The position numbers were made by a program, and so were the translations under genes. 64,000 bases of DNA from G963663315 sp963665165 (lineage in GTDB: Bacteria > Pseudomonadota > Gammaproteobacteria > Arenicellales > Poriferihabitantaceae). Below the pieces are notes generated by a model. The model did no database searches and was not told the origin of the DNA. It saw nothing but the letters and a program-made list of their open reading frames with translations. Shown piece by piece: positions 8,331-17,117 of this stretch; the stretch's first letter is position 1; each line of letters begins with the position of its first letter. Location of the stretch: positions 2,046,001 to 2,110,000 of the forward strand of contig OY761989.1 of the NCBI GenBank assembly GCA_963665165.1. Direction: 5' to 3'.

Positions 8331-9413
8331 ATGCCCCTGGTTGCCCATTCCGATTTACCCAGTTTTGCCCGACTCCGTCAGGAAGGCCAGGAAGTGCTGC
8401 CTCCGGGCCGGGCGGAAAAACAGGATATCCGGGAAATGCACATCGGTCTTTTGAATATGATGCCCGATGCGGCGTTGCAGGCCACCGAAAGGCAATTCCT
8501 GAGACTGGTCGGATCCTGTAATCGAATCGCGCAATTTTATGTTCATCCGTTCACCTTCCCCGAGATTCCCAGGGACGAATCCGCGAGGGCGCACATCGAC
8601 GAATTTTACCGCAGCTTTGAAGACCTGCAGGAATCCGGCCTTGACGCATTGATCTTGTCAGGCGCCAATCCGGCGCAAAGCGATATTTCCCTGGAACCCT
8701 TCTGGCGGCCTCTTGAGGAAGTGGTCCAGTGGGCAAAAACCAATGTTTGTTCGGTAATGTGTTCCTGTCTGGCGACGCACGCCATCGTCCAGCAATTATG
8801 GGGGATCGAGCGTTATCCGCTGCCGCACAAACGATGGGGGGTCTATTCCAACCGCCTCACCGATCAGCATCATCCGCTGACCGTCAACATCGACAGTCGA
8901 TTCGATGCCCCTCATTCCCACGTCTATGAGGTCAATTCCAGCCAGTTCCGGGAAGCGGGGTTGCTCGTCCTGGCCGAAAGCCGGGAATCGGACCTGCATC
9001 TGGGAGTCAGTCCCGATGGATTGCGGTTCGTTTTCTTCCAGGGGCATCCGGAATATGACGCGGTCAGCCTCCTGAAAGAGTATAAAAGGGAAGTCGTCCG
9101 GTATATCCATGGAGTACGGCCGGATTTAACGCCTCCCCCTGAGCACTATTTCTGCGATCAGGCGATGAAGGTGGTTACCGCCTACGAACGCGAAATCCTG
9201 CAACACAAGGGAAAACGGGAAAAGCTGAAACCCTTCCCGGAAGAAGAACTGTCCCGCCTGGTTGACATCACGTGGTCAGATACCGGCAAGGCCATCGTCA
9301 ACAACTGGCTGGGTCTGGTATACCAGGTCGCCAACAAGGACAGGAGGAAAGTGTTCATGGATGGTATAGACCCGGACGACCCACTGGGGTTGATCGCTTC
9401 AGGCAAAATCTGA
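8331..9413 (+). CDS. metA: Homoserine O-acyltransferase MetA (probably succinyltransferase)
   Basis: First committed enzyme of methionine synthesis, acylating homoserine. The 360-residue protein has the MetA fold with nucleophile C146 (CSCLATHA) and the catalytic H239 and E241 (FFQGHPEYD). The position that sets acyl-CoA choice in the family (Gly111 in E. coli, Glu in acetyltransferases) appears to be glycine here, in LILSGANP. That suggests succinyl-CoA, but the assignment is by eye. The ATG at 8331 is preferred over a TTG at 8319 that overlaps the preceding stop. It is convergent with zapE. Confidence 0.92.
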   Translation: MPLVAHSDLPSFARLRQEGQEVLPPGRAEKQDIREMHIGLLNMMPDAALQATERQFLRLVGSCNRIAQFYVHPFTFPEIPRDESARAHIDEFYRSFEDLQESGLDALILSGANPAQSDISLEPFWRPLEEVVQWAKTNVCSVMCSCLATHAIVQQLWGIERYPLPHKRWGVYSNRLTDQHHPLTVNIDSRFDAPHSHVYEVNSSQFREAGLLVLAESRESDLHLGVSPDGLRFVFFQGHPEYDAVSLLKEYKREVVRYIHGVRPDLTPPPEHYFCDQAMKVVTAYEREILQHKGKREKLKPFPEEELSRLVDITWSDTGKAIVNNWLGLVYQVANKDRRKVFMDGIDPDDPLGLIASGKI

Positions 9414-9456
9414 CGCAGCCCTGCGCGCCGCAGTTTCCTTCCGGCTCCGGACTGAT

Positions 9457-10566
9457 TCAGGGCAAATGCGGCCTGGAAAGATATTCGTCCGAGCTCATTT
9501 CGACCAGACGGCTGGCTGTACGTTTGAACGGTTCCGCCAGTCTTTTGCCAACATAGATCTGGTCAGGCAGCCGGGCGGAAGAAGCGATCAGGTTGACATT
9601 GCGGTCATATAACTCGTCTACCAGTTCGATGAACCGCCTGGCTGCGTCATCCATGGTCGCGGTCAACCGTGGAATATCCGATAAAATCACCGTATGGTAC
9701 TGGCGGGCAATCTCGATGAAATCCGGTTTTGAGCGGTGAGTCTGGCACAACCCGGCAAACTCGAACCAGATGACCCCGGATCCGACTGCACATACTTCGA
9801 CCATCCGGTCATTGATTGTGACCGACTGCCGGCCACTGCTCCGGGTTCCGGTAAGTATGTCGAAACAATGGCGCAGTTTCGATGGGGTCTCGTCACCGCA
9901 GTGAATATGATAAATCGCTTCATCACGCAAATGGGCCATACGATAATCATTGCCGTTATCGACCTCCACCGGAACCGTATGGTATTCCAGCAGCTCAATG
10001 GCGGGCAGAAAGCGGTCCCGTTGCAGCCCGCCCTGGTACAGGTCTTCCGGCCGGGTGTTCGAGGTCGTGACCAACACGACACCACGCCGGAACAGGTGCC
10101 GGAGCAGACCGGACAGAATCATCGCATCGGTAATGTCGGTTACTGAAAACTCATCCAGGCAAAGGACACGCCATTTCGAAGCCCATTTCCCGGCGACAAT
10201 CGCAAGTGGGTCGGAGCGGTGCGCGATCCTGTTTTTTTCATCGTGCACGGATTGCATGAAACGATGGAAATGAATACGCCGGGCTGACCGGGCTGGCAAT
10301 GATTGATGGAACAGGTCCATCAGCAGCGTCTTGCCGGTTCCGACCCCTCCCCATAAATACAGCCCCCTGATGATCGTCCGGCCGGGACGCGCAAACCGGT
10401 TCCGGCACCACGCCCAGGCCCGGTTTGGAGTCGAAGGCCGGGCAATCAACTGCTGGTGGACAGCGTCGAGTTTTTGTACCGCGGCCAGTTGGGCCGGATC
10501 CATTTCGAGTTCACCGCGGTCCACTCTCGCCTGAAAAACCTGTATTGGAGAAGAAGTCGATTGCAT
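9457..10566 (-). CDS. zapE: Cell division ATPase ZapE (AFG1 family)
   Basis: AAA-type ATPase of 369 residues. Walker A is GGVGTGKT (73-80) and Walker B is LCLDEF (135-140). The family-specific HFHRFM segment near 99 and VTTSNTRPEDLY further on are present. In E. coli ZapE associates with FtsZ at the division site, particularly under heat or low oxygen. It is monocistronic here and divergent from cysQ. Confidence 0.94.
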   Translation of the reverse strand: MQSTSSPIQVFQARVDRGELEMDPAQLAAVQKLDAVHQQLIARPSTPNRAWAWCRNRFARPGRTIIRGLYLWGGVGTGKTLLMDLFHQSLPARSARRIHFHRFMQSVHDEKNRIAHRSDPLAIVAGKWASKWRVLCLDEFSVTDITDAMILSGLLRHLFRRGVVLVTTSNTRPEDLYQGGLQRDRFLPAIELLEYHTVPVEVDNGNDYRMAHLRDEAIYHIHCGDETPSKLRHCFDILTGTRSSGRQSVTINDRMVEVCAVGSGVIWFEFAGLCQTHRSKPDFIEIARQYHTVILSDIPRLTATMDDAARRFIELVDELYDRNVNLIASSARLPDQIYVGKRLAEPFKRTASRLVEMSSDEYLSRPHLP

Positions 10567-10674
10567 CGCCTGAACATTACCCGCTCATATTATGGTAACC
10601 GGAATCCGGTTCATGTAAGATCACGATTCGCTGATCACGCCCTGCCCCATTTTATTCCTTCGAGTCATTCACTG

Positions 10675-11478
10675 ATGAAAACGCTGTTGGATGACGTATT
10701 GAACATTGCGGTTGCCGCAGGCCGGGAAATTCTTGAAGTTTATCAAAATCCATTCGAAGTGGATCGTAAAGAAGACGGCTCCTTGTTGACAGCGGCCGAC
10801 CGGCGGGCTCACGAAACCATCCTGGCCGGACTGACGACGCGAACCCCGGATATTCCGGTTCTGTCTGAAGAGTCGGGCCGGGAGGCATTTCAAGCGCGCA
10901 GGCATTGGAACCGGTTCTGGCTGGTCGATCCACTCGACGGCACCCGGGAATTCGTCAGGGGGACCGGAGACTTTACGGTAAACATCGCGTTGATCGACAA
11001 TGGCTCGCCAATACTGGGCATCGTGCACACTCCGGTGAAAAATATCAGCCATTACGCCGCGTCCGGGGTGGGCGCCTTTCGAAATGACGGGGCTTCGGCC
11101 AGTGCGGCAATCCGCACGCGAACCCCCATCATGGGGGAAACGACCATGTTGACGAGCCATTCTCATGCAAGCCCGGAAACCGTCCGGTTTCGTCAGAATC
11201 TGGAGAGTCAGGCAGGCGAGGTCGATATCGTCAGCATGGGCAGTTCACTGAAAATATGCATGGTCGCAGAAGGCTCGGCGGACATTTATCCCCGGCTTGG
11301 TCCCACCTCCGAATGGGATACGGCGGCGGCCCACTGTATACTGGATGTTGCCGGAGGCAGCCTGATCGACCCGGACGGAAACCGCCTCCGATACAACAAA
11401 CCCGATATATTGAATCCCTGGTTCCTGGCCTGCGGAGACCCATCGGTGGACTGGACCCGATTTCTGGACAAGGCTTGA
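10675..11478 (+). CDS. cysQ: 3'(2'),5'-bisphosphate nucleotidase CysQ
   Basis: Magnesium-dependent phosphatase of the inositol monophosphatase superfamily that removes the 3'-phosphate from PAP or PAPS during sulfate assimilation. The 267-residue protein has the metal-binding EESG motif near 66, DPLDGTREF (85-93) and the C-terminal SEWDTAAAH signature. The ATG at 10675 is used. The frame is open further upstream, but that part overlaps the zapE coding region on the other strand. A second superfamily member (hisN) lies at 35.9 kb; the REF after DPLDGT supports CysQ here. Confidence 0.9.
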   Translation: MKTLLDDVLNIAVAAGREILEVYQNPFEVDRKEDGSLLTAADRRAHETILAGLTTRTPDIPVLSEESGREAFQARRHWNRFWLVDPLDGTREFVRGTGDFTVNIALIDNGSPILGIVHTPVKNISHYAASGVGAFRNDGASASAAIRTRTPIMGETTMLTSHSHASPETVRFRQNLESQAGEVDIVSMGSSLKICMVAEGSADIYPRLGPTSEWDTAAAHCILDVAGGSLIDPDGNRLRYNKPDILNPWFLACGDPSVDWTRFLDKA

Positions 11479-11592
11479 TTTGACAATCAGGCCCGACCTG
11501 ACTGCGGTTCTGCAAGTGGTTGACCTGAAAGCAAACAACGAGTAGGCTTTTCCCCCGGGATCGACAAGATCAAGCAACTGCGAGTTACAGTC

Positions 11593-12465
11593 ATGCGTAT
11601 AGCAATTTTAGGTGGCCCGGGTTCGGGCAAGGGCACACAGGCCAAACTGCTGTCGGAACGTTATCGCGTTCCACAGATATCCACCGGAGACCTGTTGCGG
11701 GATGCCGTTAAAAACGACAAGAACCTGGGCGCGCAGGTCAAGGAATTGATGGACTCAGGGGAACTGGTCGGTGACGGTATTGTTTCGAAACTGCTTGAGG
11801 AACGGCTTATCCGGAAGGACACCAGACGCGGGTTCATCGTTGATGGATACCCCAGAAGCATCCCCCAGGCTCAAACACTGGATACCCTGCTCGGCATGCT
11901 GGGGAAGCCCCTGCAAATCGCGATCAACATCGATGTCGATGGTGACGTTCTGGTGAAGCGGATAGCCGGGAGAAGTTCCTGCGCAAACTGCGGCGCCATC
12001 TACAATGAATACTTCTCCCCCCCGAAAGTCGAAAACAAATGCGACAAATGCGGAAGCGGCAAATTCGAGTCGCGCGATGATGACACGGTGGAAACGGCGA
12101 CAACGCGGATCCAGGTCTACCATCGGGAAACAGCGCCCCTGATCACCTATTACCGGGCCCAGCACAAATTGCGAACCATGGCGGGCGCCGGTGACATTGA
12201 CCAGATTCACCAAAAACTGTGCGACATTATCGACCTCGAAATCCGGCCCCTGCAAATCAAGACACTGGAAGTGGCAACCGATACCGCTGTCGAAGAGGAT
12301 TCCACGGTCATTGCAGGCGGCAAGGTGAATCGTATCAAGGCGCCCGCCAGAAAGACCTCCTCCGGCGAAAAACCGGCTTCGACGCAGACCGCCTCCAAAA
12401 AGACGTCCAGACGGCCGGCGGCGAAAAAAACCCCTGCAAAAAAGGCGCGCGGCAAAAAACAGTAA
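11593..12465 (+). CDS. adk: Adenylate kinase with zinc-type LID and a long basic C-terminal tail
   Basis: Converts ATP and AMP to two ADP. The core (about 1-216) has the P-loop GGPGSGKG (7-14), STGDLLR (30-36), DGYPRS (84-89) and a long LID carrying four cysteines C130/C133/C150/C153, a zinc-binding LID more familiar in Gram-positive enzymes. Odd feature: about 70 residues follow the normal end. The last 40 are rich in Lys, Ala, Pro and Ser/Thr (KKTSRRPAAKKTPAKKARG), like histone H1 tails. Normal adenylate kinases are near 215-220 residues, against 290 here. The tail is in frame with no sign of a frameshift. hemB follows after 29 bases. Confidence 0.94.
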   Translation: MRIAILGGPGSGKGTQAKLLSERYRVPQISTGDLLRDAVKNDKNLGAQVKELMDSGELVGDGIVSKLLEERLIRKDTRRGFIVDGYPRSIPQAQTLDTLLGMLGKPLQIAINIDVDGDVLVKRIAGRSSCANCGAIYNEYFSPPKVENKCDKCGSGKFESRDDDTVETATTRIQVYHRETAPLITYYRAQHKLRTMAGAGDIDQIHQKLCDIIDLEIRPLQIKTLEVATDTAVEEDSTVIAGGKVNRIKAPARKTSSGEKPASTQTASKKTSRRPAAKKTPAKKARGKKQ

Positions 12466-12494
12466 CCATCCTGACAGCAACCGGTCGACTCGAC

Positions 12495-13505
12495 ATGCCA
12501 CAGCTACAGGGCACCTGGCCACGAACCCGGCCACGGCGAATGCGCCGGGACGACTTCAGTCGTCGATTGATGAGAGAATCGACACTGACTGTTTCCGACC
12601 TGATTCAACCGGTGTTCGTACGCGAGGGCCATGCCGAAAGTGAGCCGGTGCCGTCAATGCCGGGGGTAAACCGCCTGTCCATTGATTTGCTGGTCGAAAA
12701 ATCCAGGCAGTATCATGACCTCGGCATTCCCGCTGTCGCGCTTTTCCCGGTGACTCCGATGCAGGCCAAGAGTGACGATGCGGCAGAAGCATGGAATCCG
12801 GACGGGTTGGCGCAAAGGGCAATTGATTCGATCAAGAACGCGGTTCCTGAACTTGGAGTGATAACCGATGTCGCGCTGGACCCCTATACCAGTCATGGCC
12901 AGGATGGACTGATTGACGAGTCCGGTTATGTGGTCAATGACCAGACCGTTGACGCGCTGGTCAAACAGGCGTTGTCCCATGCCAGGGCAGGCGCCGATGT
13001 GGTGGCGCCTTCGGATATGATGGACGGCAGGATCGGCGCCATCCGCGCGGTTCTGGAAGAGAACGGATTGATCAATACCCGGATCCTTTCCTATGCGGCG
13101 AAGTATGCGTCGAGCTACTACGGGCCGTTCCGGGAAGCGGTAGGGTCCGCTTCCAGCCTGGCCGGTGGCGACAAATTCAGTTACCAGATGGATCCGGCGA
13201 ATGGAGATGAAGCGCTGAGGGAAGTTGCGATTGATATCGGGGAAGGCGCTGACATGATCATGATCAAGCCCGGAACGCCTTATCTGGACATCATCTGGCG
13301 GGTGAAACAACATTTTGCAATGCCCACTTTTGCCTATCAGGTCAGTGGGGAATACGCGATGTTCCGGGCCGCCGGCCTGAATGGCTGGATTGATGAAAAG
13401 GCAGTGGTCATGGAAGCCATGACGGGTTTCAAGCGAGCCGGGTGCGACGGTGTCCTGACCTACTATGCGGAAAAACTGGCCAACTGGATCCACCAGCGCG
13501 GCTGA
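12495..13505 (+). CDS. hemB: Delta-aminolevulinic acid dehydratase (porphobilinogen synthase)
   Basis: Condenses two 5-aminolevulinate molecules to porphobilinogen in haem synthesis. The TIM-barrel protein has 336 residues with active-site lysines K203 (AAKYAS) and K258 (MIKPGTPYLD). The metal loop reads DVALDPYTSHGQDG with no cysteines, so this is the magnesium-type rather than the zinc-cysteine type. The ATG at 12495 is used; the frame extends upstream into adk, but that part is not conserved with HemB. A following gap of about 100 bases separates it from the DUF971 gene. Confidence 0.96.
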   Translation: MPQLQGTWPRTRPRRMRRDDFSRRLMRESTLTVSDLIQPVFVREGHAESEPVPSMPGVNRLSIDLLVEKSRQYHDLGIPAVALFPVTPMQAKSDDAAEAWNPDGLAQRAIDSIKNAVPELGVITDVALDPYTSHGQDGLIDESGYVVNDQTVDALVKQALSHARAGADVVAPSDMMDGRIGAIRAVLEENGLINTRILSYAAKYASSYYGPFREAVGSASSLAGGDKFSYQMDPANGDEALREVAIDIGEGADMIMIKPGTPYLDIIWRVKQHFAMPTFAYQVSGEYAMFRAAGLNGWIDEKAVVMEAMTGFKRAGCDGVLTYYAEKLANWIHQRG

Positions 13506-13604
13506 CCCCCTTGCCGGCAACCCTGCACAGGATTCGCCATCCCTTCCCGCCGCAGTCTCGATAAATTCGCGTACAATACGGACTTCACCCTGGGGTCATA
13601 TTTC

Positions 13605-13967
13605 ATGAGCAAAAAAGTTCCCGAACAAATCAACCTGAATCGCAGAACCCGGATATTGACGATTTCATTCGACCAGGAGGTCTACGACCTGAGTTGCGAG
13701 TATCTTCGCGTGCACTCTCCATCGGCTGAGGTCCAGGGGCATGGTCCAGGCCAGGATGTGTTGCAGACAGGCAAGGAAAACGTCAATATCGATTCGCTGG
13801 AAGCGGTCGGAAACTATGGAATAAAACCGGTTTTCGATGACGGCCATGACACCGGCATCTTCTCCTGGGACACGCTCTACCGATTGGCCGTAGACCAGGA
13901 TAAAAACTGGGAGCGTTATTTGCGACGACTGGAGGAAGCGGGCGTAACCAGAAAACCGGATTCCTGA
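13605..13967 (+). CDS. DUF971 protein (gamma-butyrobetaine hydroxylase N-terminal-like domain)
   Basis: Small 120-residue protein consisting of a single DUF971 domain: the LTISFDQEVYDLSCEYLRVHSPSAE segment (split here as LTISFDQEVYDLS and CEYLRVHSPSAEV), then GNYGIKPVFDDGHDTGIFSW. In eukaryotic gamma-butyrobetaine hydroxylases the same fold precedes the catalytic domain. Freestanding bacterial copies are often linked to Fe-S or ubiquinone genes, and here ubiE begins 56 bases downstream. Its molecular role is not known. Confidence 0.88.
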   Translation: MSKKVPEQINLNRRTRILTISFDQEVYDLSCEYLRVHSPSAEVQGHGPGQDVLQTGKENVNIDSLEAVGNYGIKPVFDDGHDTGIFSWDTLYRLAVDQDKNWERYLRRLEEAGVTRKPDS

Positions 13968-14023
13968 CGGCAGCGGCTCTGGATAAAACTGCCCGCGGGC
14001 AAATCCTCGATCAGGCGAAGGCA

Positions 14024-14791
14024 ATGAACGAAAACGAACGACAGGATTCCGGACAGACAGCCGATTTCGGATATCGCAAAGTCAGGGAATCGGAAAAAGC
14101 CGGCATGGTGAATGAAATATTCGACTCCGTCGCCAGCAATTACGACCTGATGAATGACTGCATGTCGTTTGGCGTCCACCGTTTATGGAAATGTTTCGCC
14201 GCGTCGCAAAGCGGATTGAGACCCGGAGGCCAGGCGCTGGATGTGGCGGCGGGCAGCGGCGACCTGAGCCGGAAACTGGCCGGACAGGTCGGCAATACCG
14301 GAAAAGTGGTTGTGACCGACATCAACCGGAACATGCTGGACCAGGGCAGGAAGAAAATGGTCAACGCGGGATTGGTCGGCAATATCGAATACGTCATTGC
14401 GGATGCCGAAGACCTGCCTTTTGCAGATGATCGGTTCGATTGTGCCGCCATCGCTTTCGGCCTGCGGAATGTAACCCGAAAGGAAAAGGCGCTCGAATCC
14501 ATGTTCCGGGTGACCAGGCCCGGCGGCCGGACGCTGGTACTGGAGTTCTCAAAGCCAGTGATACCGATGCTTGGGCCTGTTTATGATTTCTATTCCTTCC
14601 ATGTGATCCCCAGGCTCGGAAAAATAATCAGCAACGACGAAACCAGTTACACCTATCTGGTTGAATCCATCCGCAGGCATCCTGACCAGGATACACTGCG
14701 GGACATGATGTTGTCGGCAGGTTTCGATGAGGTCAGATACCATAACCTGAGCGGGGGCATCGTGGCATTGCATATCGGATTCAAATACTGA
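14024..14791 (+). CDS. ubiE: Ubiquinone/menaquinone C-methyltransferase UbiE
   Basis: SAM-dependent C-methyltransferase of 255 residues acting on the demethylated quinone ring. The family signatures are FDSVASNYDLMNDCMSFG near 35, the SAM loop ALDVAAGSGDLS and, further on, AIAFGLRNVT. The C-terminal GGIVALHIGFKY matches the canonical end. It is the first gene of ubiE-ubiJ-ubiB, the usual gammaproteobacterial order. Whether it makes menaquinone as well depends on men genes outside this window. Confidence 0.97.
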   Translation: MNENERQDSGQTADFGYRKVRESEKAGMVNEIFDSVASNYDLMNDCMSFGVHRLWKCFAASQSGLRPGGQALDVAAGSGDLSRKLAGQVGNTGKVVVTDINRNMLDQGRKKMVNAGLVGNIEYVIADAEDLPFADDRFDCAAIAFGLRNVTRKEKALESMFRVTRPGGRTLVLEFSKPVIPMLGPVYDFYSFHVIPRLGKIISNDETSYTYLVESIRRHPDQDTLRDMMLSAGFDEVRYHNLSGGIVALHIGFKY

Positions 14792-14808
14792 CGTGAGTCG
14801 TCGTTCCC

Positions 14809-15453
14809 ATGGACGCATTGACAGGCTTTCTTGACCGGATCACCCGGTTGCTGCTCAACCTTGACCCGGACGGCAGGGAAAAACTGGCTGGCCTCAAGGG
14901 CAGGATTTTCTGCCTGGAAGTGACCGCGCCACAGATCACCCTGTACCTGGTTCCAACCGACCACGGACTGGAACTTGCCAACGAGTGTGACGGCGAACCG
15001 GATGTCACCCTGACCGGACCATTATCCGCATTCATCCGTATGGCCCGGCCTGACTCACGGGGCAATCCGTCGACCGACAGCCAGATCAGCATGCAGGGCG
15101 ACGCAGAGGCCGGACAGGCCTTGGGGAAAATACTGGCCCAACTCGATATTGATTGGGAAGAAGGACTGTCCAGACTGGTCGGCGATACCCCGGCCCGGAA
15201 AATGGGAAACATCCTGCGGGATTTGAATGACTGGGCGGCCGAATCCGCGGATCTGTCGAGAACCCATGCGGCCGAGTATTTCCAGGAGGAAAAGCGGCTG
15301 TTGGCCACCCATCTTGCCTGCGAACGATTCTGTAACGACGTCAATGACTTGCGCGCAGATGTCGATCGTATCGAACAGAGGATTCTCAGACTGTCGAAGC
15401 TGAAAAACGTCTCATCGGCAGAAAACCTGGAAGGGGATCCGGAAAAATCATGA
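14809..15453 (+). CDS. ubiJ: Ubiquinone biosynthesis accessory factor UbiJ
   Basis: A 214-residue protein with an N-terminal SCP2-type lipid-binding domain (about 15-110) and a C-terminal helical and coiled-coil part ending in VDRIEQRILRLSKLK. UbiJ is a scaffold or lipid-presenting factor of the soluble ubiquinone metabolon. Identification rests largely on its place between ubiE and ubiB, with support from the SCP2-like pattern and length. Its stop overlaps ubiB by four bases. Confidence 0.9.
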   Translation: MDALTGFLDRITRLLLNLDPDGREKLAGLKGRIFCLEVTAPQITLYLVPTDHGLELANECDGEPDVTLTGPLSAFIRMARPDSRGNPSTDSQISMQGDAEAGQALGKILAQLDIDWEEGLSRLVGDTPARKMGNILRDLNDWAAESADLSRTHAAEYFQEEKRLLATHLACERFCNDVNDLRADVDRIEQRILRLSKLKNVSSAENLEGDPEKS

Positions 15454-17081
15454 ACCGGCAGATATTCCGTTTGTTTCGAATTGCCCGGGTGATGAGAAAG
15501 CACGGGCTCGATGAATTCCTGTCTGCGGTAAACCTCTGGCCCTGGACATTCCTGTTCAGGCTTTGGCCGGTTACCCGAAATCGGGATGTACCCCGCGGGG
15601 AACGGTTGCGGCTGGCGCTGGAGGAGTTGGGGCCGATATTCGTCAAATTCGGCCAGATTCTGTCGACCCGGCCGGATTTACTGGCCGACGATATCGCCCG
15701 GTCCCTGACCCGATTGCAGGATCAGGTGCCTCCTTTTCCGGGTGAAACGGCAATCCGTATTGTCGAACAGGCTTACGGGGACAAGCTCGAAAACCATTTC
15801 AGGTTGTTTGAAACCGAACCCACTGCTTCGGCTTCGGTCGCTCAGGTCCACTACGCCGAACTCCATGACGGCGCCGAAGTCGTTGTAAAGGTGATCAGAC
15901 CCGGTATCGAAGAAGTGATAGACCGGGATTTGGCGCTGCTGCATACCCTGGCCGGCATGGCGGATCGCTACTGGTCGCAGGGCAAGCGGTTAAAGCCCAG
16001 GGAAATTGTTTCGGATTACGACAAAACCATTCATGACGAACTGAACCTGATGCGTGAAGCGGCCAGCGCCAGCAAACTGAAAAGCAATTTCCGCAATTAT
16101 GATCTGATCCATGTCCCCACCGTCTACTGGGAACATACCCGCCGCAACGTCATGGTCATGGAACGAATCCGGGGGATCCCGATCCGTGATACAAAACGGC
16201 TCAAGGAAGCCGGTATCGACATGCGAAAGCTGGCCCATACCGGAGTCGAGATCTTTTTCACGCAGGCTTTTCGGGACGGTTTCTTCCATGCGGACATGCA
16301 TCCGGGAAACATCTTCGTCAGCGAGTCCGGGCAATATCGCGCTGTGGATTTCGGCATCATGGGAACCTTGAGCGCCGCCGACAAACGCTATCTGGCGGAA
16401 AACCTGCTGGCCTTTTTCAATCGGGATTATCATCGGGTCGCGGAAGTGCATGTGCAGGCGGGCTGGGTACCGCCAACCACCCAGGTCGAGGAATTCGAAG
16501 GCGCCATCAGAACCGTGTGTGAACCTGTTTTTTCCCGTCCGATCAGCGAAATCTCGTTTGGCAACTTTCTGGTGGACCTGTTCCGGGTGGCCCGAAGATT
16601 CGACATGCCGATCCAGCCGCAGCTGGTATTGCTGCAAAAAACCATCCTGAATATCGAAGGCATAGGCCGTCAGCTATATCCGGAACTGGATTTGTGGGAA
16701 ACGGCGAAGCCGTTTCTGGAGAAATGGATGAATCAGCAGATCGGACCTCGCGCCGCAATCAGGACAATCCGGCGGGAACTGCCCAACCTGTTCACACTGG
16801 CGCCGGAATTGCCCGGACTGACGCATCAGCTACTGCATAAAATGAAGAATGACGATCTGGTCATGCAAACCCGCGACCAGGAAATCAAAAACCTGAAAAA
16901 CCAGATGACCGTCAATAACAGAAAAATCCTATACGCCATTCTCGGTATGGGGCTTGTGCTGCTTTCGGTATTCTTCATGCCGGACCGACAGCAGCCGGGC
17001 CTGATGCCTGTGCATGGCTGGATATTGTTGTGTTCGGGATTGCTGGCGCTGGCCGCCGCATTCACCGGCAAATCGAAATAA
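15450..17081 (+). CDS. ubiB: Atypical protein-kinase-like ubiquinone factor UbiB
   Basis: Member of the ABC1/ADCK family, 543 residues. The KxGQ motif is seen as KFGQILSTRPDLL near 66, the alanine-rich nucleotide loop as EPTASASVAQVHYA, the catalytic core as FHADMHPGNIFV and the metal-binding loop as VDFGIMGTL. Two C-terminal membrane helices (about 490-540) anchor it to the inner membrane. It is an ATPase needed for ubiquinone synthesis or lipid precursor access. It is coupled to ubiJ by an ATGA overlap. Confidence 0.96.
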   Translation: MNRQIFRLFRIARVMRKHGLDEFLSAVNLWPWTFLFRLWPVTRNRDVPRGERLRLALEELGPIFVKFGQILSTRPDLLADDIARSLTRLQDQVPPFPGETAIRIVEQAYGDKLENHFRLFETEPTASASVAQVHYAELHDGAEVVVKVIRPGIEEVIDRDLALLHTLAGMADRYWSQGKRLKPREIVSDYDKTIHDELNLMREAASASKLKSNFRNYDLIHVPTVYWEHTRRNVMVMERIRGIPIRDTKRLKEAGIDMRKLAHTGVEIFFTQAFRDGFFHADMHPGNIFVSESGQYRAVDFGIMGTLSAADKRYLAENLLAFFNRDYHRVAEVHVQAGWVPPTTQVEEFEGAIRTVCEPVFSRPISEISFGNFLVDLFRVARRFDMPIQPQLVLLQKTILNIEGIGRQLYPELDLWETAKPFLEKWMNQQIGPRAAIRTIRRELPNLFTLAPELPGLTHQLLHKMKNDDLVMQTRDQEIKNLKNQMTVNNRKILYAILGMGLVLLSVFFMPDRQQPGLMPVHGWILLCSGLLALAAAFTGKSK

Positions 17082-17117
17082 CCGGACAAACCCATTTGAA
17101 TCTGTAGAGGTATTATC

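Noticed and set aside
11480..11548. Promoters ahead of adk (TTGACA at 11480 and TTGACC at 11520)
   Set aside because: The first has no acceptable -10 at 16-18 bases. The second pairs only with TAGGCT, too weak to list as a feature.
12219..12494. Upstream extension of the hemB frame
   Set aside because: It overlaps the adk 3' end in another frame and has no HemB similarity; the ATG at 12495 gives the normal length.
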